A stretch of DNA of 64,000 nt from Taenia hydatigena (Eukaryota > Platyhelminthes > Cestoda > Cyclophyllidea > Taeniidae), in assembly GCA_036345935.2 (NCBI GenBank), contig JADWOT020001282.1, forward strand, positions 310,001-374,000, given 5' to 3'. This document shows, piece by piece, positions 48,835 to 62,479 of the stretch. The position numbers and the translations under genes are program-made. A model generated the notes under the pieces. It worked only from the letters and a program-made list of their open reading frames with translations, made no database searches and was not told where the DNA came from. The stretch's first letter is position 1, and every line of letters begins with the position of its first letter.

Positions 48835-49000
48835 CCACCCTAAGTCTGGAGCAGCTGCGAGCCCAACACCAGTATATTGCAAAATAGTCAAACTCCAGTT
48901 AAATAACGGTCTCAAGAGCACACTTTTAACCAAGCAATTAAACCCTGAGGTGGCTAGCTGCAAAGAATCTACTGACCCACCACTAAACTCACTGCGTGCG
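48835..49000 (+). repeat. Repeat C, copy 2
   Basis: Partner of 38520-38680. A 104-codon frame on the minus strand crosses it and is probably not a gene, since the aligned copy does not keep it open. Confidence 0.5.
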
Positions 49001-52000
49001 GATGACGCTCGACGATGCACACCATGCCACCAGCTTACAGGTGATCACGAACTAAAAGTGGTAGCTTAAATTTGAAAGGGCGCAAAATGCGCATAAATCT
49101 TGTAAACTCTAGTTCCGCTTCTGCTTTCTAGTTCTAAAATGTCACATACCTATATGAATGGAATCATTAAAGCCTCTGACATATAAAGGTGGTAATCCGA
49201 TTCCTCTTTGGAGCAGGCAGACTTAAACAGTCAGCGCCTTTAAGAAAGATCCCTGACACTAGCTAAAGGTCATAGAGAGTGCAATGTTTCAAAGCCCCCT
49301 TCAACCAATGCTTCTGTGAGTTACCAGCACTGTATACATAGGGCGTACTACTGGCAATCCTGAGCTGCAAATAAATCGACAACTTTAATTTTCCACTCAG
49401 CGACAACCTAAAGGCGACTATTTTATCTGAAAAATATTACTGCTTGGCATCCAAAGCGCAAACCAAAGGTCGCAATCATCCTCAAAACTCTTAATCGATG
49501 CGTTTTCCATCACAGATTCCGCGATCCATGATTCCATTCAGCAATGCAAACAGTTGACAACACTTTGTTTGATGCTAATGTCATTCAGTCTCGACATCTC
49601 CCATTTTTGAAAATTTAATAACAAATGTCACGGCGTGGTCGACAGCACCACTTTTATTCAACCTCACCGTTGCGGCGATTAACGATAATTGCATTTTGTG
49701 TCGTCATTCATCCATTGCTCTATAATCTGTGTGTTGGTGAGATGCATTTTAGTTAGTAAGCATATGTCAAGGCCATTTGGTTGTGTTTTTAAATTAGGAT
49801 AGGATAGACTTCTTAGACCATCCGACTTCACCTGCTTTTTAAAAGCGTATGGTAGAACTAACTCACTTGGGACGGTTTGAGCCAACTCTTTTCTGAAGGC
49901 GCTTCTTAGCTAGTCCAGTATCTAGCCAGAATGACCTGCTTCACTCAGCATAGCTTCAAAGGTTCTCCGATTGTGAAGTAAAACAGAATAGAACAGGGCT
50001 AGCTGATGCAATTCGGTGTAAAGTGGCAGAGGTTATTCTTGCTTGGATTATGCTGGCTCATGACGGACAATAAAGTGTCCTTGGTGCTATGACAGTTTAT
50101 CTTTTTTATTGCAAATTTTAGGGTCTCATTCGTTTTGAATGATTCTTGTAGTCCAAATCAAAATTCATGTGGCAAAGAATGTATCAAGTTTATGCTTTTT
50201 AAAAAGATTTCAAGTTCTTGAGTACATGCAATGCATTAAAAAGCAGCAGTGTTAAGGCGCGCGGTCCACAGCTATTCTAGAATAAAGTGCATAAAGCCAA
50301 AGGCGGCTTTCTGTTCCATCTTCATGTCAGCATTATCTAAAAATGCCAGGCTCGCAGTTAAAAATAGCGTTGAGTGAGGTTGCTGTCAATTATGCTGCAC
50401 GATTAGTCATTGGCAAATTGAGAAGGCCTCCTTGATCTCACTTAAAATTAAGATTTACGTGCTTTTTTGCTGCTTTTATATTTTTTGAAACACAGCTGCG
50501 AATAAATTTAACCAAATATCATTGATTGGCCTCATGCGGCACATCTACTAACCAGTATTCCAAGGCAGTCGATTTTTCGAGCAATTTTGCTGCGTTTATT
50601 TTTCTTACGCAGAGGTGCTCGGGCATGCGCGGTGCTTATTCACCACAGAATGTTCTCTCTTTCTCGCAATAGCATTTTCATTATTCAAATGTACTTAGCG
50701 AATTCTCCAAAAGCTAGGAAAAATAAGTCATGTGAAAGGTATCTTAGCTTTGCGTTTCGTTTCCCGTTGTTCACACTTCCAATCTTGTGTGCATTACTGT
50801 ATTGAGTCAGTTTTCCTTTGAATTCTAGGTTTCTATGTTGGTGCACATTGCTGCGAATGCTTCGACCTTGCTCAAACCTTGATTCTTTCTCCTCTTACCA
50901 CGCACACTCTCTTTGCAATAATCAAAGGCAGCAGATGTTATGTTCTCATTATTACAACACTGTTGACACCTTCGGAGTCACGATGGGTATCCACTTTTAG
51001 AGGCGTACGTTTACTTCGTGAAGGGTGTTATGATAAAACGGTCGAGATCATTGGTAACATGCGTCAATAATTGACTAGAGAGAGCTACCTTGTCCTCGTT
51101 ATTTTGCAGAGGTAGCGCCTTTGAGTGAAGAAAGCATTGAAGTGGTCCCTAAGTTTATGTTTGCGTCTACTGGATTTCTCCATGACATGACAGAAAAGCC
51201 GACATCCATCGCTTCTCTTTTGTTGACCCACATTTAAGTGTTCTGTATGGAGATAGCAATGGTATGACTGTATCAATAAATTTCATTGATTACCGTTTTT
51301 CTGGCCCCCACTCACTTAACCACACAACCAAGAAGTTGAAGATGGTGAAGCCTTACATGATGCTACTAACATGGAAGCTGGGGAGGAGAGCTTGATTTAG
51401 AGGGAATCTCCATCAAATCAAAAATCAATCCTATAGGGTGTGAAGCATGGGAAATATGATTATTGTCCAGCCATGAAAACATTAAAGACTTCCCTGATAT
51501 ATATTCCGCTGTTCCTTATAAAACCTGGGTGTAGAAGTGGCTATAAATGTGTGAAAAATAGGTATCACGCGAGAATTTTCATAAAGAGACAAAAAGAGGA
51601 GTAAAAAGAATATGCCTACCCACCATGGCCTGGCTAAAAGAAAGATGCCACAGAACACATATGGACTCAGTTCAGGCGACTTAAAGCTGCGGTAACACTT
51701 GCACTGTTATCAGTCGTAAGCACTGAAAGACACCCTAACGATGCGTGTAATTGCTATGCTGCCTCGCTAATTAGCATGTCATTCGTGCTTTAGTGGTTTG
51801 TTTAATTGGGCTGCTGACACTACAAATTTGCGCTCCATGCTCCAATTTCCTGCTCCTAGCCTGAGCTGAAGCATCTCAACGCTGCAATTGCGACGCTTTA
51901 TTAATTGCATCCAGACAAGCGGCTACAGACTTTCTTTGTCCCATATTCCCACACATCCGCATCGCCACTATTTAAATCTTAATTAGTTTTTCTTTACTAT

Positions 52001-55000
52001 CAGTGCACGTACCCTCCCCTCCCTATATTTTCTCCTTCAGCACCGTGCTCTCTTAGTTTTCGTTGCGAATATAGACCACTCACAATTTTGTTACAATTAC
52101 ATTGTCAGATTCTGTAACAATAAATAGGGCAACAATTTACAAGAGGAAGCAAGCTGCTGATTCCAAATTGTGTGCAATATTTGGTCAAAACCGATGAAAA
52201 TGAGCCCATCTCTATGCTTGCGGTCGCTCAGCTTTCCTTTTCAAAATGAAGACCCGAATCACCGGCCACACCAAACTTGTCTGATTTTAAAACAAGAACT
52301 ACCGCTATCTCTTGCGGTGGGTAATGAGCTGCTGATTACTGATTTTAATTAAAATTTAAGGTCTAAGGAAGGAGGAAAAGAGTTTTGCTCTGTATCTTTG
52401 CTAAAAGTATTTATAGAGTAAAATATGCATCTGATTCCCAGTTGAAGTCAATTCTCGTCACAGAGGGACAGGATTTTTGTCTGTTCCAAACCCTAACTTC
52501 ACAATTTAACACCGCAAATAATAATATAGTGAAACGAGCTGCCATTATATATTTCTGGTCGATTATAGATCTAAATGAATGGAATGTGACACAGCAGCAT
52601 GTGCTTGTGCTTTCCTTAATTTTCTTAGCCAACTGGGCCTCTAATTTGTAGGCCAGGTCTAAAGCTTTATTGCATAACACGAAATATATCAAGGCTATCA
52701 AAGATGAAAGAAAGAGCTGAGCATAAATCTGAACAGTTGCAAAAAAACCAAGAAAATAGACCGCAGCTACGAGACTAGGCAATCTCAGTTTTCACATTAA
52801 AATCGTCCCCACTGCATCGTGATCATTTATAAATATCAGCTGTCTTACAATTGGACCGCGCTTCACTGTAGCAGGCATGGCCTAACATTTGATTCTGTTT
52901 TTCGTTATAGCCCAGTCTTCGTTCAGTTGCATGACACAAAATGCAAATCACGAGGGTTAATTTGCCGTTTTGCTGAATCCATACTACTTTGCGCATGCAT
53001 CGAGCCAAACCTCTAGTCAGAATCTAATATCATTCAGATCTTTCCTATGGTCATGATTCGCGGCGAGTAGGTATACCATGATTAAATTCTTAACTATCCC
53101 TGCCTCAAAGGCTTCAAACTACAGATTTCTAGGCGTAAAATCTTGAAGTGCTTATTATTCAAAGCGCATTTTACAGATGTGGGTATTGCTTTTGTTCATG
53201 TGAAAGAAATTTTATCGCACATTAATCATTAAAATTTGAGAGTAAGGGGTGAAGTTGATTTGTCTAGCAAATAGCTATTGTTAATTTCCCCGTGTGGGAC
53301 ATGATAGGATGTCATAAAATGCAATTCCCTCTTACATGAGTTACGTGCGGCGTAATGCAAAGGCAGAATTCGGTTTCCGAAGTAATCGCTAAAGAACCCC
53401 TGCTTAGCAACTTATGCTCATGCCAGATGCAATGCGATTTTGTAAAATTTATATCCCTCAAAGTCATTTTTAGTAAGAAATCCTTAGTATTTTTGACAAT
53501 TCTTTAATAAATATAGTCCTCTTTTAACAAAATCATGGCATTTTAGCGCAGCAACGGATCCGAAATACTGACGGGGCGGATTGAGGTTACCGCCAGTGAC
53601 CTTGAAAATGCTGGGCAAAACATTTAACTCAGAATCTTGTTTCAATTAACAAAATATGTGATCTGAATTAGGCTTGTGCCTCAGATATTACAAACATCGT
53701 GCTCATTTGCTCTTATTTTTAAAAGATGCGTGGCATGAACATGGCTAAATGATTAAGCTGTAGGCATTTTTGGTCGAAATCTATCGTTAGTGCATGCAAC
53801 TGTCCATGTTTAGTAGCAATTTTTGGTTGTTTGCATCCCCACTCGCGTCAGTAAGCCACAACTCAACAAAATTAAAACACTTCTGCATCTGTTGAGGTAA
53901 AACATGTCGCAGCCGTCATTTGAGCGTAAAAATGGGCTGCGGTTGTGCAATAGAACACCTCTATCACCAACTCATACATATGAGCTGCAGCATCCTCAAC
54001 TTTTCTCCTCCCCAGAGACGAAGAGAGACATCATACTCGGATAGAATACATACAAATGCATTTAACATACCAATGTTCCACTCCATTAAGGCACAACGAC
54101 GAGGCAAATAGATGACCACATCACTAAAATCCGCCATCTAACAAACCGGCGTATTACATAGTCGTCTTTGTCTTGTTCAATACCGCCCTCCATGCACTCC
54201 CCGGCACGATCGCTGCGTCGCTAGTCCCCATCTTTTATGGTGTAAGCAAATTCCGAATGAGATGGGACAATGTGGAGTCATCACACGTGTCCATGACCAG
54301 TGCAGGAAATACGGACTCACAAACGAAAGGTCAAATTCCTGTCAGTGATGCGATACCATGACAATTAGTCCAAAATCTACTGCCACATCGCAAACATGCA
54401 AAGACAAGCCCAACCACATGTCTCAGATAACAGAACTACACTCGATTCCATCGACTACCAGATGACCGTTAGCACACACAAAAGAATCCTTAAATCGCAC
54501 AACTTCGCGTCGCATAAACTGCATGGGTAAGAATCTGCAGAGGCAAGCAGAGCATGAAGTCATTGGGCATTTTACAAAGCCGCACCTCATGTTCGGAGTA
54601 AATGATTAGACCACACTGAGCAAAGGAACTTTCGGTAGGATTAGTAGGTCGAATGATTGCAACACCACAGCTGCCATCAACGACGGTGACGAGTTCAAAG
54701 GTGCCTGGTGCAGTCGCAGTGGTTACCTATGGGTCGGCTCCTACGTCCGCATTACCGTTTGCCATCGCCACCAACGGCAGCCATGGATGCTGTTGACAGC
54801 TTAATGAGTCCGTGATGCTAAAAAGTGATCCATAACCGGCCAAGAGGAGAGCAGATGTCGGTCAGTGGGGCTGCTCACTATCACGACCCACCATTGATGA
54901 GAGGCTGTTTAACACAGAAATGCTGTGCTGATGATACCCATGTGTAGTATGCAAAATCTCGAAGGCAACGTCAACACCTGGTGCTGTTGACTATTAACCT

Positions 55001-56529
55001 AACGCTTATCACAAAAGGCTCCAAAGAGAAAATTATACTCCCTTCTTTGGTCCTGCAACAACTTTAGCATCAAGTAAAGCCAAGCACGTGGTAGACTTTT
55101 TCCAAGTTGTAAAATAAATGAGGCCTCATTCGCTGTAATCCCGCCTTTTGAAATAACTCACCACCTAACGAACCGCCAAGACGACTCAAACGTATCCATT
55201 CCACAATTGTTCAGCGCAACGAACATAAGTAAAGGTATTGCCTGCGGACAACGAAAACTTGCCATATTTGCTCCCATGAATCTCATCCAATAGAAAAATA
55301 ACCTTCATGCATGCACAAACAAATAAGATTCATGCGCCACAAATGGACGAGCTGAAAACAGCATAAAATGTACCCGTACATAATGCGAAACAAGTAAATA
55401 GTAAGAAAGCATAAGCCTCTAATTCACCAAATGCCAGTCCGCAGCCATAGTAAGCTCATAGTATTTTAAAAGAAAAAAGGTCGAGGACTAAAGCTCAACA
55501 CACTGCAAAGCTGAAGTATGCATGCGCAAGCAACAGATAATACCTCGAAAAGCAAACATTCAAGATCGCAACAAGGTGCAAACAATTCCAAGCAACAAAT
55601 TACAGGCTTCCAAGTAGCCAGTGGTTTGCTGTTGAGTCCAACTCAAACATCGACTCATGTCAAAGCTACACTCACAGCTGGGCGATTATTGAGGCCCTGT
55701 GTAACACATTCCGGAAATATGATATCAACACTAATTTAAGGTCACGCTTTTAATTAACAATCAAATTGCAAAGTGTCCCGTGCCCTCGATATGTTTTACA
55801 GGCGCAAAATACCACTGTAATAGAAGTAATTTACCATTCATCATGCATGAAACATGAAAGAACCTACGACAAAAGACGCACACCAAGTCCATTAATGCAA
55901 AAACGCACCGAAAGCCGGTAAACCGCAAGTTATTCATACCTAAAAATGTGCAGCTTAGTATCGATGGCGGGACACATTCAGTGCTGTTATGTGATGCCTC
56001 CGTTCTTAGCATATGATACCCCGCCAGAGACATACTTCTACAGAATTATTGGTTACAAACATTGTTCGTGCCACGCACAGCCAAAAGTCCATTGATATTT
56101 TCCATAATTTTTGCAAGCAAGGCCTTTCAAGCTAGAACGCGAGCGCACCTAAAACTATCAGAGGATCCACACGAATACGACTTTTACACTAAACACCTTA
56201 AAGGAGTTCCACGTAAGAGGTAAACGCAATTAGGTTATGTCATCATAAAATAGTATTAAGGTATTTTAACTAGCTAGCATGCTATATAATTAATTAAGCG
56301 ATTGTAATAATAGAGACCTGCAGATAAAGCTGATATATTTGCAAACAATAATACATTTTTGCAAATTAATATATAGAATAACTCATACGTAACTATGCAT
56401 TCGATGAGTCAAATAAGGTAGCAAACAACAAAAATTATCAGGATTTAGCACGATTTTTATTGCACAATTTAATTATGCAATAATTAGTTTGATTTGTAAT
56501 GCTGTCAGCCAGTTTTGTCAAAACAGTAA
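49001..56529. other. Long stretch without a supported gene
   Basis: About 7.5 kb. A 123-codon minus frame at 52411-52782 begins with a hydrophobic stretch (YFLGFFATVQIYAQLFL) and then a helix-like KLEAQLAKKIKEST, but overlaps an 88-codon frame on the other strand and has no ATG start. 54.1-55.0 kb is somewhat richer in C and G than its flanks. I see no conserved motif, tRNA or clear repeat pair. Confidence 0.45.
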
Positions 56530-56784
56530 TTGAAATCAAAGGTTAGCCTGAGCTTTTCGTTTGCTGTGTTTTGTACTATATGCGTGGCTGTTTTTGGATT
56601 CGATTGTCATCACAAATTTGAGGAAATGCAATTAAGCTGTTCTTTTTTAGAGGATGGTGAACTTTTAACGTCGCCACGTCGCCTTGAAGCGTTTGATATT
56701 GTCGAACCCAGACATACGCCAGTAAGTCAGTCAGAACAAATTCGCCTTCTGAAGGAATTGACGTCTGAGTTATTGACATGGTAA
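56530..56784 (+). CDS. Possible secreted-protein exon
   Basis: The frame reads KVSLSFSFAVFCTICVAVFG, a strong signal-peptide-like core, then FDCHHKFEEMQLSC and a hydrophilic C-terminal half (SEQIRLLKELTSELLTW) before the stop. It follows an in-frame stop with TTG as first codon, so it has no ATG. It would have to begin at a splice acceptor, perhaps the CAAAG before GTTAGCC. Alternatively the end is a donor (ACATG then GTAACT). Only two Cys in the mature part. No family recognised. Confidence 0.35.
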   Translation: MKSKVSLSFSFAVFCTICVAVFGFDCHHKFEEMQLSCSFLEDGELLTSPRRLEAFDIVEPRHTPVSQSEQIRLLKELTSELLTW

Positions 56785-57649
56785 CTACGCTCTAGGTATT
56801 TTCTGCTCCTCAGAAATAGAAGCGGTGCCTGATATGAGCTGAGGGAAGGCTTGGAGGAGAGGGAGGTAGTATGCGGTCCTTTGTTAGATCAGCTTATCCA
56901 GGTGGTGTCTTTTGCCTTTGGTTGCTAGAAGTGCCAAAGTAAAGGTCAAGGATCTTTTGAACTTACCTTAGAAGATAATTATAGCTCCTTCTTTCTCCAT
57001 CAAGAAATGCGGTTGCTTCATCCCCTCTACATTGTTCTAGCATGCAAACGCCCCTGTGAAAGACAAATCGCTTAATATTTTGATTAATTTATATCCCATG
57101 GATGCATGTATGCTCAAACCACTATCGTCATTCCACCACTGGAAGTCTGGTGCTCAATTTACGCGCTGTGTGTTATTAACACTGCCCTAATGATTGTAAT
57201 TGAAGGTGTACAAGTTGCATTTGTCTGCCATGAAAAATGCTTACAAGGTTATTCGCTGCCGTAACTATATCATTTCATACGTTGCCTAGCCCTTCCTTCA
57301 GCATCACCGCTTCGGTTCAGCTGACAGTCTTTGCAGCTGCATTTCTAGCTGCGATGCCACTGCTACTTAATTGCTAATCAGTATTTGTTCACGATTCCCC
57401 ACTGTGCTGTTACTGGAGTTGTAGACGATTCTTCTTTCCCCCTTTTTCTTCTACCACTCTTACCATGAGAAGGCTGAATATTTCTAGATATCTTTATTAC
57501 AAGCAAAAGAAGGACATGGAGTAGGTGCGGCTCAGGCTCTGGGGAGCTACTACGTCACCCTCCCGCCTCTGCCCTACAAAGCATAATTAAAGAACACAAA
57601 TATTACAACCGTTGTAAAACATAGAGGTCAATAGCTAAACGTGCGTAAA
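56785..57649. other. No feature supported
   Basis: Mixed composition, with pyrimidine-rich patches at 57420-57470. No coding signal recognised. Confidence 0.45.
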
Positions 57650-58230
57650 TGCGTGCGCCAACGGCTAACTCGTAAGCCCATACACACTTGTCATATGATC
57701 CGTGTGCTTGACTGTCTCAGTGTAGTCCTTTCCTGTGAAGGCTTGCAACACACAAAAAAATTATTCTTGTTTGCGCTAATTATTAATAAAGCCACGTGAA
57801 ATAAATTTGGAAGCCAAAGTAAACTCAAATGCTTGCAGATTTTGCTAGTCTGAAAAGCTTTAGAGGCAGTCGATTTTAAAATTTCTGCTCAGATGCCAGC
57901 AATTGTTGTATTTTCCTTGAAGCCTAGTGAATTTGCAATGAGGCTTTAAATCATCCGTGCTGGTTGAAAGAAACGCAGACACAATGAGCACCGAAAGAGC
58001 CTTCGTCATCCAGATAGGTGCGAAAATGCCCTACCGTTTTATCATGCTTTCCTTCTTATGCAGCTGGCGGCTCGCTCCCACCCCACTCGTCAACTTTCCA
58101 AGAATCACTATTTATGCACGAGGTTGTCCGATACCCTAAAATGGGCGACTATTATTCCTTAGGGTAATAGCATCAGAGGAGCACTTCAGCGGTTGGTACT
58201 TTTTACTATCACATTTCACATAGACGCTGT
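57650..58230 (+). repeat. Repeat D, copy 1
   Basis: Aligns with 63030-63730 in the same orientation. Shared blocks are GTGTGCTTGACTGTCTC, an A/T-rich block with CTAATTA, a stretch with TCTGAAAAG and CAGT, CATCCGTGCTGGTTGAAAGAA/CATCTGTGCTGGTTAAAAAAA, TTTATGCAC, and TAATAGCA(T/C)CAGAG(G/A)AGCAC. Diverged copy without coding potential. Confidence 0.7.
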
Positions 58231-59243
58231 TTAACGGGCATTAATTAATGTGGGGCGGCAGCGGCATAGAACAGCCTTCAATTTGTGGGTTAACAAAGCC
58301 AAACCTACATTTTTGGAGTTAATATAACACCCTCTGGTGAAGGCTGGAGGGCAATGGCGAACATAAAGGAAAACCACACGAATGATATGACGCACATCCA
58401 CATGTGTAAGAAAGTAAACGAAAATTTACGTTTCTTGCAAGAGAGGTCAAATCAGTGGGCTAAAAAATACCGAAAACTTTTACATGATAATTGACTCAAA
58501 GCAGCACATTTGTTTATCCATTCCTGGAACAAATGCTGTTGAAACGATGTTAAATGAATGATTTCATTTTCGAAAGGGTTGATTTCATTCCACCAGTAAT
58601 TAACCGCAAGTCATTTGTAATTCAGCGTGGAATCTAAAAGTGTTTTTAATTGGTGTAAAATGGACTGCAGACCCAAGTCAATCTACGTACTCTCTCCTGG
58701 CTGTTGCATAGTAGACGTTGGGTTCGAGTGCGCGTTGGTTTTGGGTCTAGGTTTGATCCCGTTCGTGGATGACAATAAGCTTAAATTGACTGATATTGCA
58801 CCTAAGGTGCAGCTAACGAAGGTGCAGTCACTCAGAAGCAAAAGAAAGCATGCGAGGTGAAGCAGTAGCTAATAATGTGAAAACTATAGAAAATTGTCCA
58901 ATAACGTCTTTCTGGATTAATGAGGTATGCCCAGAACTATAGTGCAGCCTTCCACCACCACTACCATCACATAATAACTGCCAGCATCCTTTGCAATCAA
59001 TCCGTTCGTGTTTCTGCACTTCGCGTAACGTGCATTATCAGAGAAGACCCATTTGTGCATCAATGAGAAGAGACCAGAATGACATTAGATGTATTTTCAC
59101 GATAAAGTAGTTTGCCATTATATGTCATCCTAACCATTTTCTGGATTAGTAGAGCCTACAATGAGAAATACAGTGTGTCCGACAACACGAATTTTGAGCT
59201 GCAACATTCAAAGTGGGTGCATTATTTAATGGTTTGCACAGAA
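58231..59243. other. No gene supported
   Basis: A 77-codon frame at 58627-58860 (+) contains CIVDVGFECALVLGLG and a basic end (RSKRKHAR). It starts with GTG and has no motif. I considered a reverse-transcriptase FVDD box in it but the neighbouring residues do not fit. ATTAAA on the minus strand just below 59244 may be the polyadenylation signal of the next gene. Confidence 0.4.
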
Positions 59244-61041
59244 TCACATTAAGGTTGACGACAGCATTAGGATCAGGGAGGCTGAGAGGGTTGCATTGTC
59301 CAATGCAATGTAGTCAGGCTCGCCAGTGGCGGTAGTTGTGGACGATGAGGTAGGCGCTCCTGGAATTGCCGCTAAAGGATTTGACACGTATGGTGGGCTT
59401 ATTGTTGGAATTGCGGTCACACCCCACGCTCCCATTCAAATTAGTACATTTCGTTCATCATACCCTTCATCATCCAAATGCCAACTAATTGCCAACCGTG
59501 CATGATAAGACAATTGAGGCTGTCTTATTAGGCACATGTGTCTTAATCTCTGCAGTCAAATTATTCTGGTGAGATCAAAGGGTCCAGTTGTGGGTTAGTT
59601 TAGTGAAAAGGGTCATTTTGTTAATGCTTTAGTATTTGTTAAGTCGAGATGACTTACCTCCTGACGAATATGGTGTAACAGCGCTCACTCTGTTGCTATA
59701 TTTAACAATGTCCTTAGACATCTCTGGACCTCCTTGTTGAATGAGCACAGCAACAGTAGCAGAAACTGTTTGTCCTGGCTTTAAGCCTGTGAAGACGTAA
59801 CTTTTATTTAAGTGTGTGTTGACACTGCCGTTTTTCCCATCATCGCGCTGCCAAAGGACACGATAATTAGTGATATCGCCGTTGGGTTTAAGTGGCGCTT
59901 CCCACGATAAGCACACCGTGTTTGAGTCAATTATTTTCATTTGTACGTTCTGCGGAACATCCTCATCTGCAAAAATACAAACGCAGTGGTTTACTATTAG
60001 AGTTGGGCGGATGACGAAACTTTGTGTATCGCATTGTGACCTTAAGTGTTATCAATGGAATAAGGTTGGTGCGTAGCAGTCAAGAATAATGGCGGATGGA
60101 AGGATAAATAAGATCGATGACATGCGATATAGACCTGCATGCCATGTTTTATGTACCGATGAGTCAACCAAAGATACGTGTCGGACAAAACGAGTCCATG
60201 CACCGTGTATTTATGTTGCCAACAATTCCATCTAACTGCTTAACATTCTGCATAATATACGATCGCAAGCTTCTCTAAGCCCTCGAAGCTGCCAACTTAT
60301 CTTTTAACACTCTTAAATATGTGTATCGAAACGGGCAAAATAACATGAAACCCTTGATGCCCTTAATGCCAAGTATCACATGCCTGTGATGATAAGCAGG
60401 AAGCATTACCAAAAAGGCAGTCATTAAGGAAGAAGTTATTTATCTTTGATGATTTTGTTGTTGCATTAACCTTTAGTTTAAGCAAATGCGGTTTATTAGA
60501 AAACCGGTAAATCGCATCATTTAGCATAATTTTTACGGTTCCGCTAACCAGCTGGATTCAAGTTACCTCCCACCACACTTACAAACTCTACAGTTCTCCT
60601 CATATAACTAACCACAAATAATTTTAATGCACTGTCTGTAGCTGTGCATTGCATGAAGCCATCAAAATCAAACACTAGCGCGTAAGGGCTCCTTTTACGA
60701 ACCTTAATTGATTCACCGCATGTCACAAATGAAAGCTAGGCAAAGCTTTGCTTACCACAAAGCGGATGCAAGTCTAAAAGCGCCATTGCGATGAGTAGAA
60801 AATTGCGGATGGAGGTCGGCAGCATTGTGACACCAAAATATTTGACATTTGATGCGACACAAAGCCCCAGCACACTACAACCTTGCTAGATTCACTGATT
60901 TTGTAAAAACCTTCATTTTCAAATATTTTTAAGCATGCGCTTATTAGAAAAGGCATAGAAATGTATCTTACCGGTGGTCACTGCGAACTCGCCTTGCAAG
61001 CTGAAAGTAATCAATAAAATGAGGAAATTCCGAAGCACCAT
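59244..61041 (-). CDS. Secreted Ig/FN3 protein with GPI-anchor-like tail
   Basis: First exon 60972-61041: ATG, MVLRNFLILLITFSLQGEFA, a clear signal peptide, donor GTAAGA. Exon 60567-60735: back half of an Ig-like domain, DFDGFMQCTATD matching the D-x-G-x-Y-x-C-x-A-x-N motif. Exon 59658-59966 (phase 1-1): a complete FN3 domain with VCLSWEAP, NYRVLWQ, FTGLKPGQT and YSNRVSAVTP. Last exon 59244-59428: Pro/Ser/Thr-rich, ending LDNATLSASLILMLSSTLM, a hydrophobic tail like a GPI signal. Phases agree from 60735 down. The stretch between 60971 and 60736, which should supply the first half of the Ig domain, does not give a phase-consistent exon, so one exon is unresolved or damaged. Likely cell-surface adhesion or host-facing protein. 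Confidence 0.8.
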
Positions 61042-62479
61042 CACTCCTCAAGAACCGACTCGCATTCACACTCTACATGCATGTAGTTAAAAATGTATTG
61101 CAAGCCAACGGAATGGCCTCCTCTTGACCTACGAAGCACTTTGTACATTTACACACTCCCTGTGCAATCAATATCATTGGATCGTTTAAAGATAAAGTGC
61201 TGGTTAGCCTGGTGGGGATGCCTGCCATATCAGCATTACAGCGTTCACTTCAGTTATGTGATGAGCTGCAATATTGTGTGTGAGTAATTTGCACGGACTT
61301 ACGGAAAAGCTAACACGAGTACTAGAACCGCAAAAGTAAATGGGTTAGCAGTAAGGAAATCAGTGGATGTAGATTTTAAGGTTGCAATAATTGTAAAAAC
61401 AGAAGCCGAATTGGCGGCACTGACATTGCAGAAATAAGGGTAGGCTCAATTAAAGGGAATTCTTCCTCCTTCATTCAACTTGGGACACGTTATAATATTT
61501 TGAGTCTCACTCGTCAAAAAGCTCTCAACGGTGCATAGCAGATGCGTCTGTTGCACTGTCCGTGGTCCTATTCATGATAGGGGACGATGGAGTCGTACCT
61601 ATGGCCGCTCAGCACATGTCTGAGGTCACTTCCAATTCATGCGGTCAAATCTGATTCATGGGCTAGTCATTGGTTAAACAACTGGAATGGACTAATGTCC
61701 TGTTCAAACAACCTCAGCTGGTGCTTAAAATTTACTATTCATTCAAACATGGTGGAAAACGCATTAAAATTTTACGATAACTGTGCACATCAAAAACAGT
61801 AAAACTGGGTTTTATTGAGCTATGTTGTAGGATCGATTTGACATTTATTTTAACAGCCTTTGCCATTTCGTTTCATACACATCGATGAATGGTGAAACGA
61901 ATCGTCGCTCACCATGGTTGGAAGGAGCTCAGCACCCAGTGCAGGTATATAGCCACACAGCTGCAAAGTGTCATTGTTTTCTTGCCAAGCGACTGGCTAG
62001 AGTTTCACGCCTACAGGGCAACTCTGATCAAATGAAAACCTCTTGCTCCGGTAATGTATTCTCAAAAGACCACGCCTTAATGGAATAAAAGAAACTGAGC
62101 ATTAGTCCGGCCCTCCTCTTAACTGTCTGTTTAGTTACAAGAAATTTAGTCTCCAAGGCTGCCCCTCTACTTTAGGCATAACTATCGTTTGTGTATGAAA
62201 GTAAGCAACCTCTCCTTCCGCAAAATTTTAGGCCATTGGGGTGCCAATAAAGTCCTATGGCACTACGTCTATGAGGTTATTAGAAGCCTGTTAGATTCCT
62301 CTGTATTTGATAAAATTATTGATAACGAAAAAGAAACTGGTCTTGAAAAAGTCATCGGCACAAGAAGATGGCAATTCTCTCTCATGAAAATCGACGGCGA
62401 ATGCATAACGATAGATGGTGAGGATTAATGTGAAGTCGTAGAGGTCATCAGATGAGCATATGTCGGATATAACATGGGT
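61042..62479. other. No gene supported
   Basis: Would include the promoter of the Ig/FN3 gene. An ATG-containing 79-codon frame at 62189-62428 (+) reads LLDSSVFDKIIDNEKETG and ends in GECITIDGED. It looks protein-like but shows no motif. Other frames are short. Confidence 0.35.

Noticed and set aside
58627..58860. FVDD resembling a reverse-transcriptase active site
   Set aside because: Flanking residues and neighbouring RT motifs are absent.
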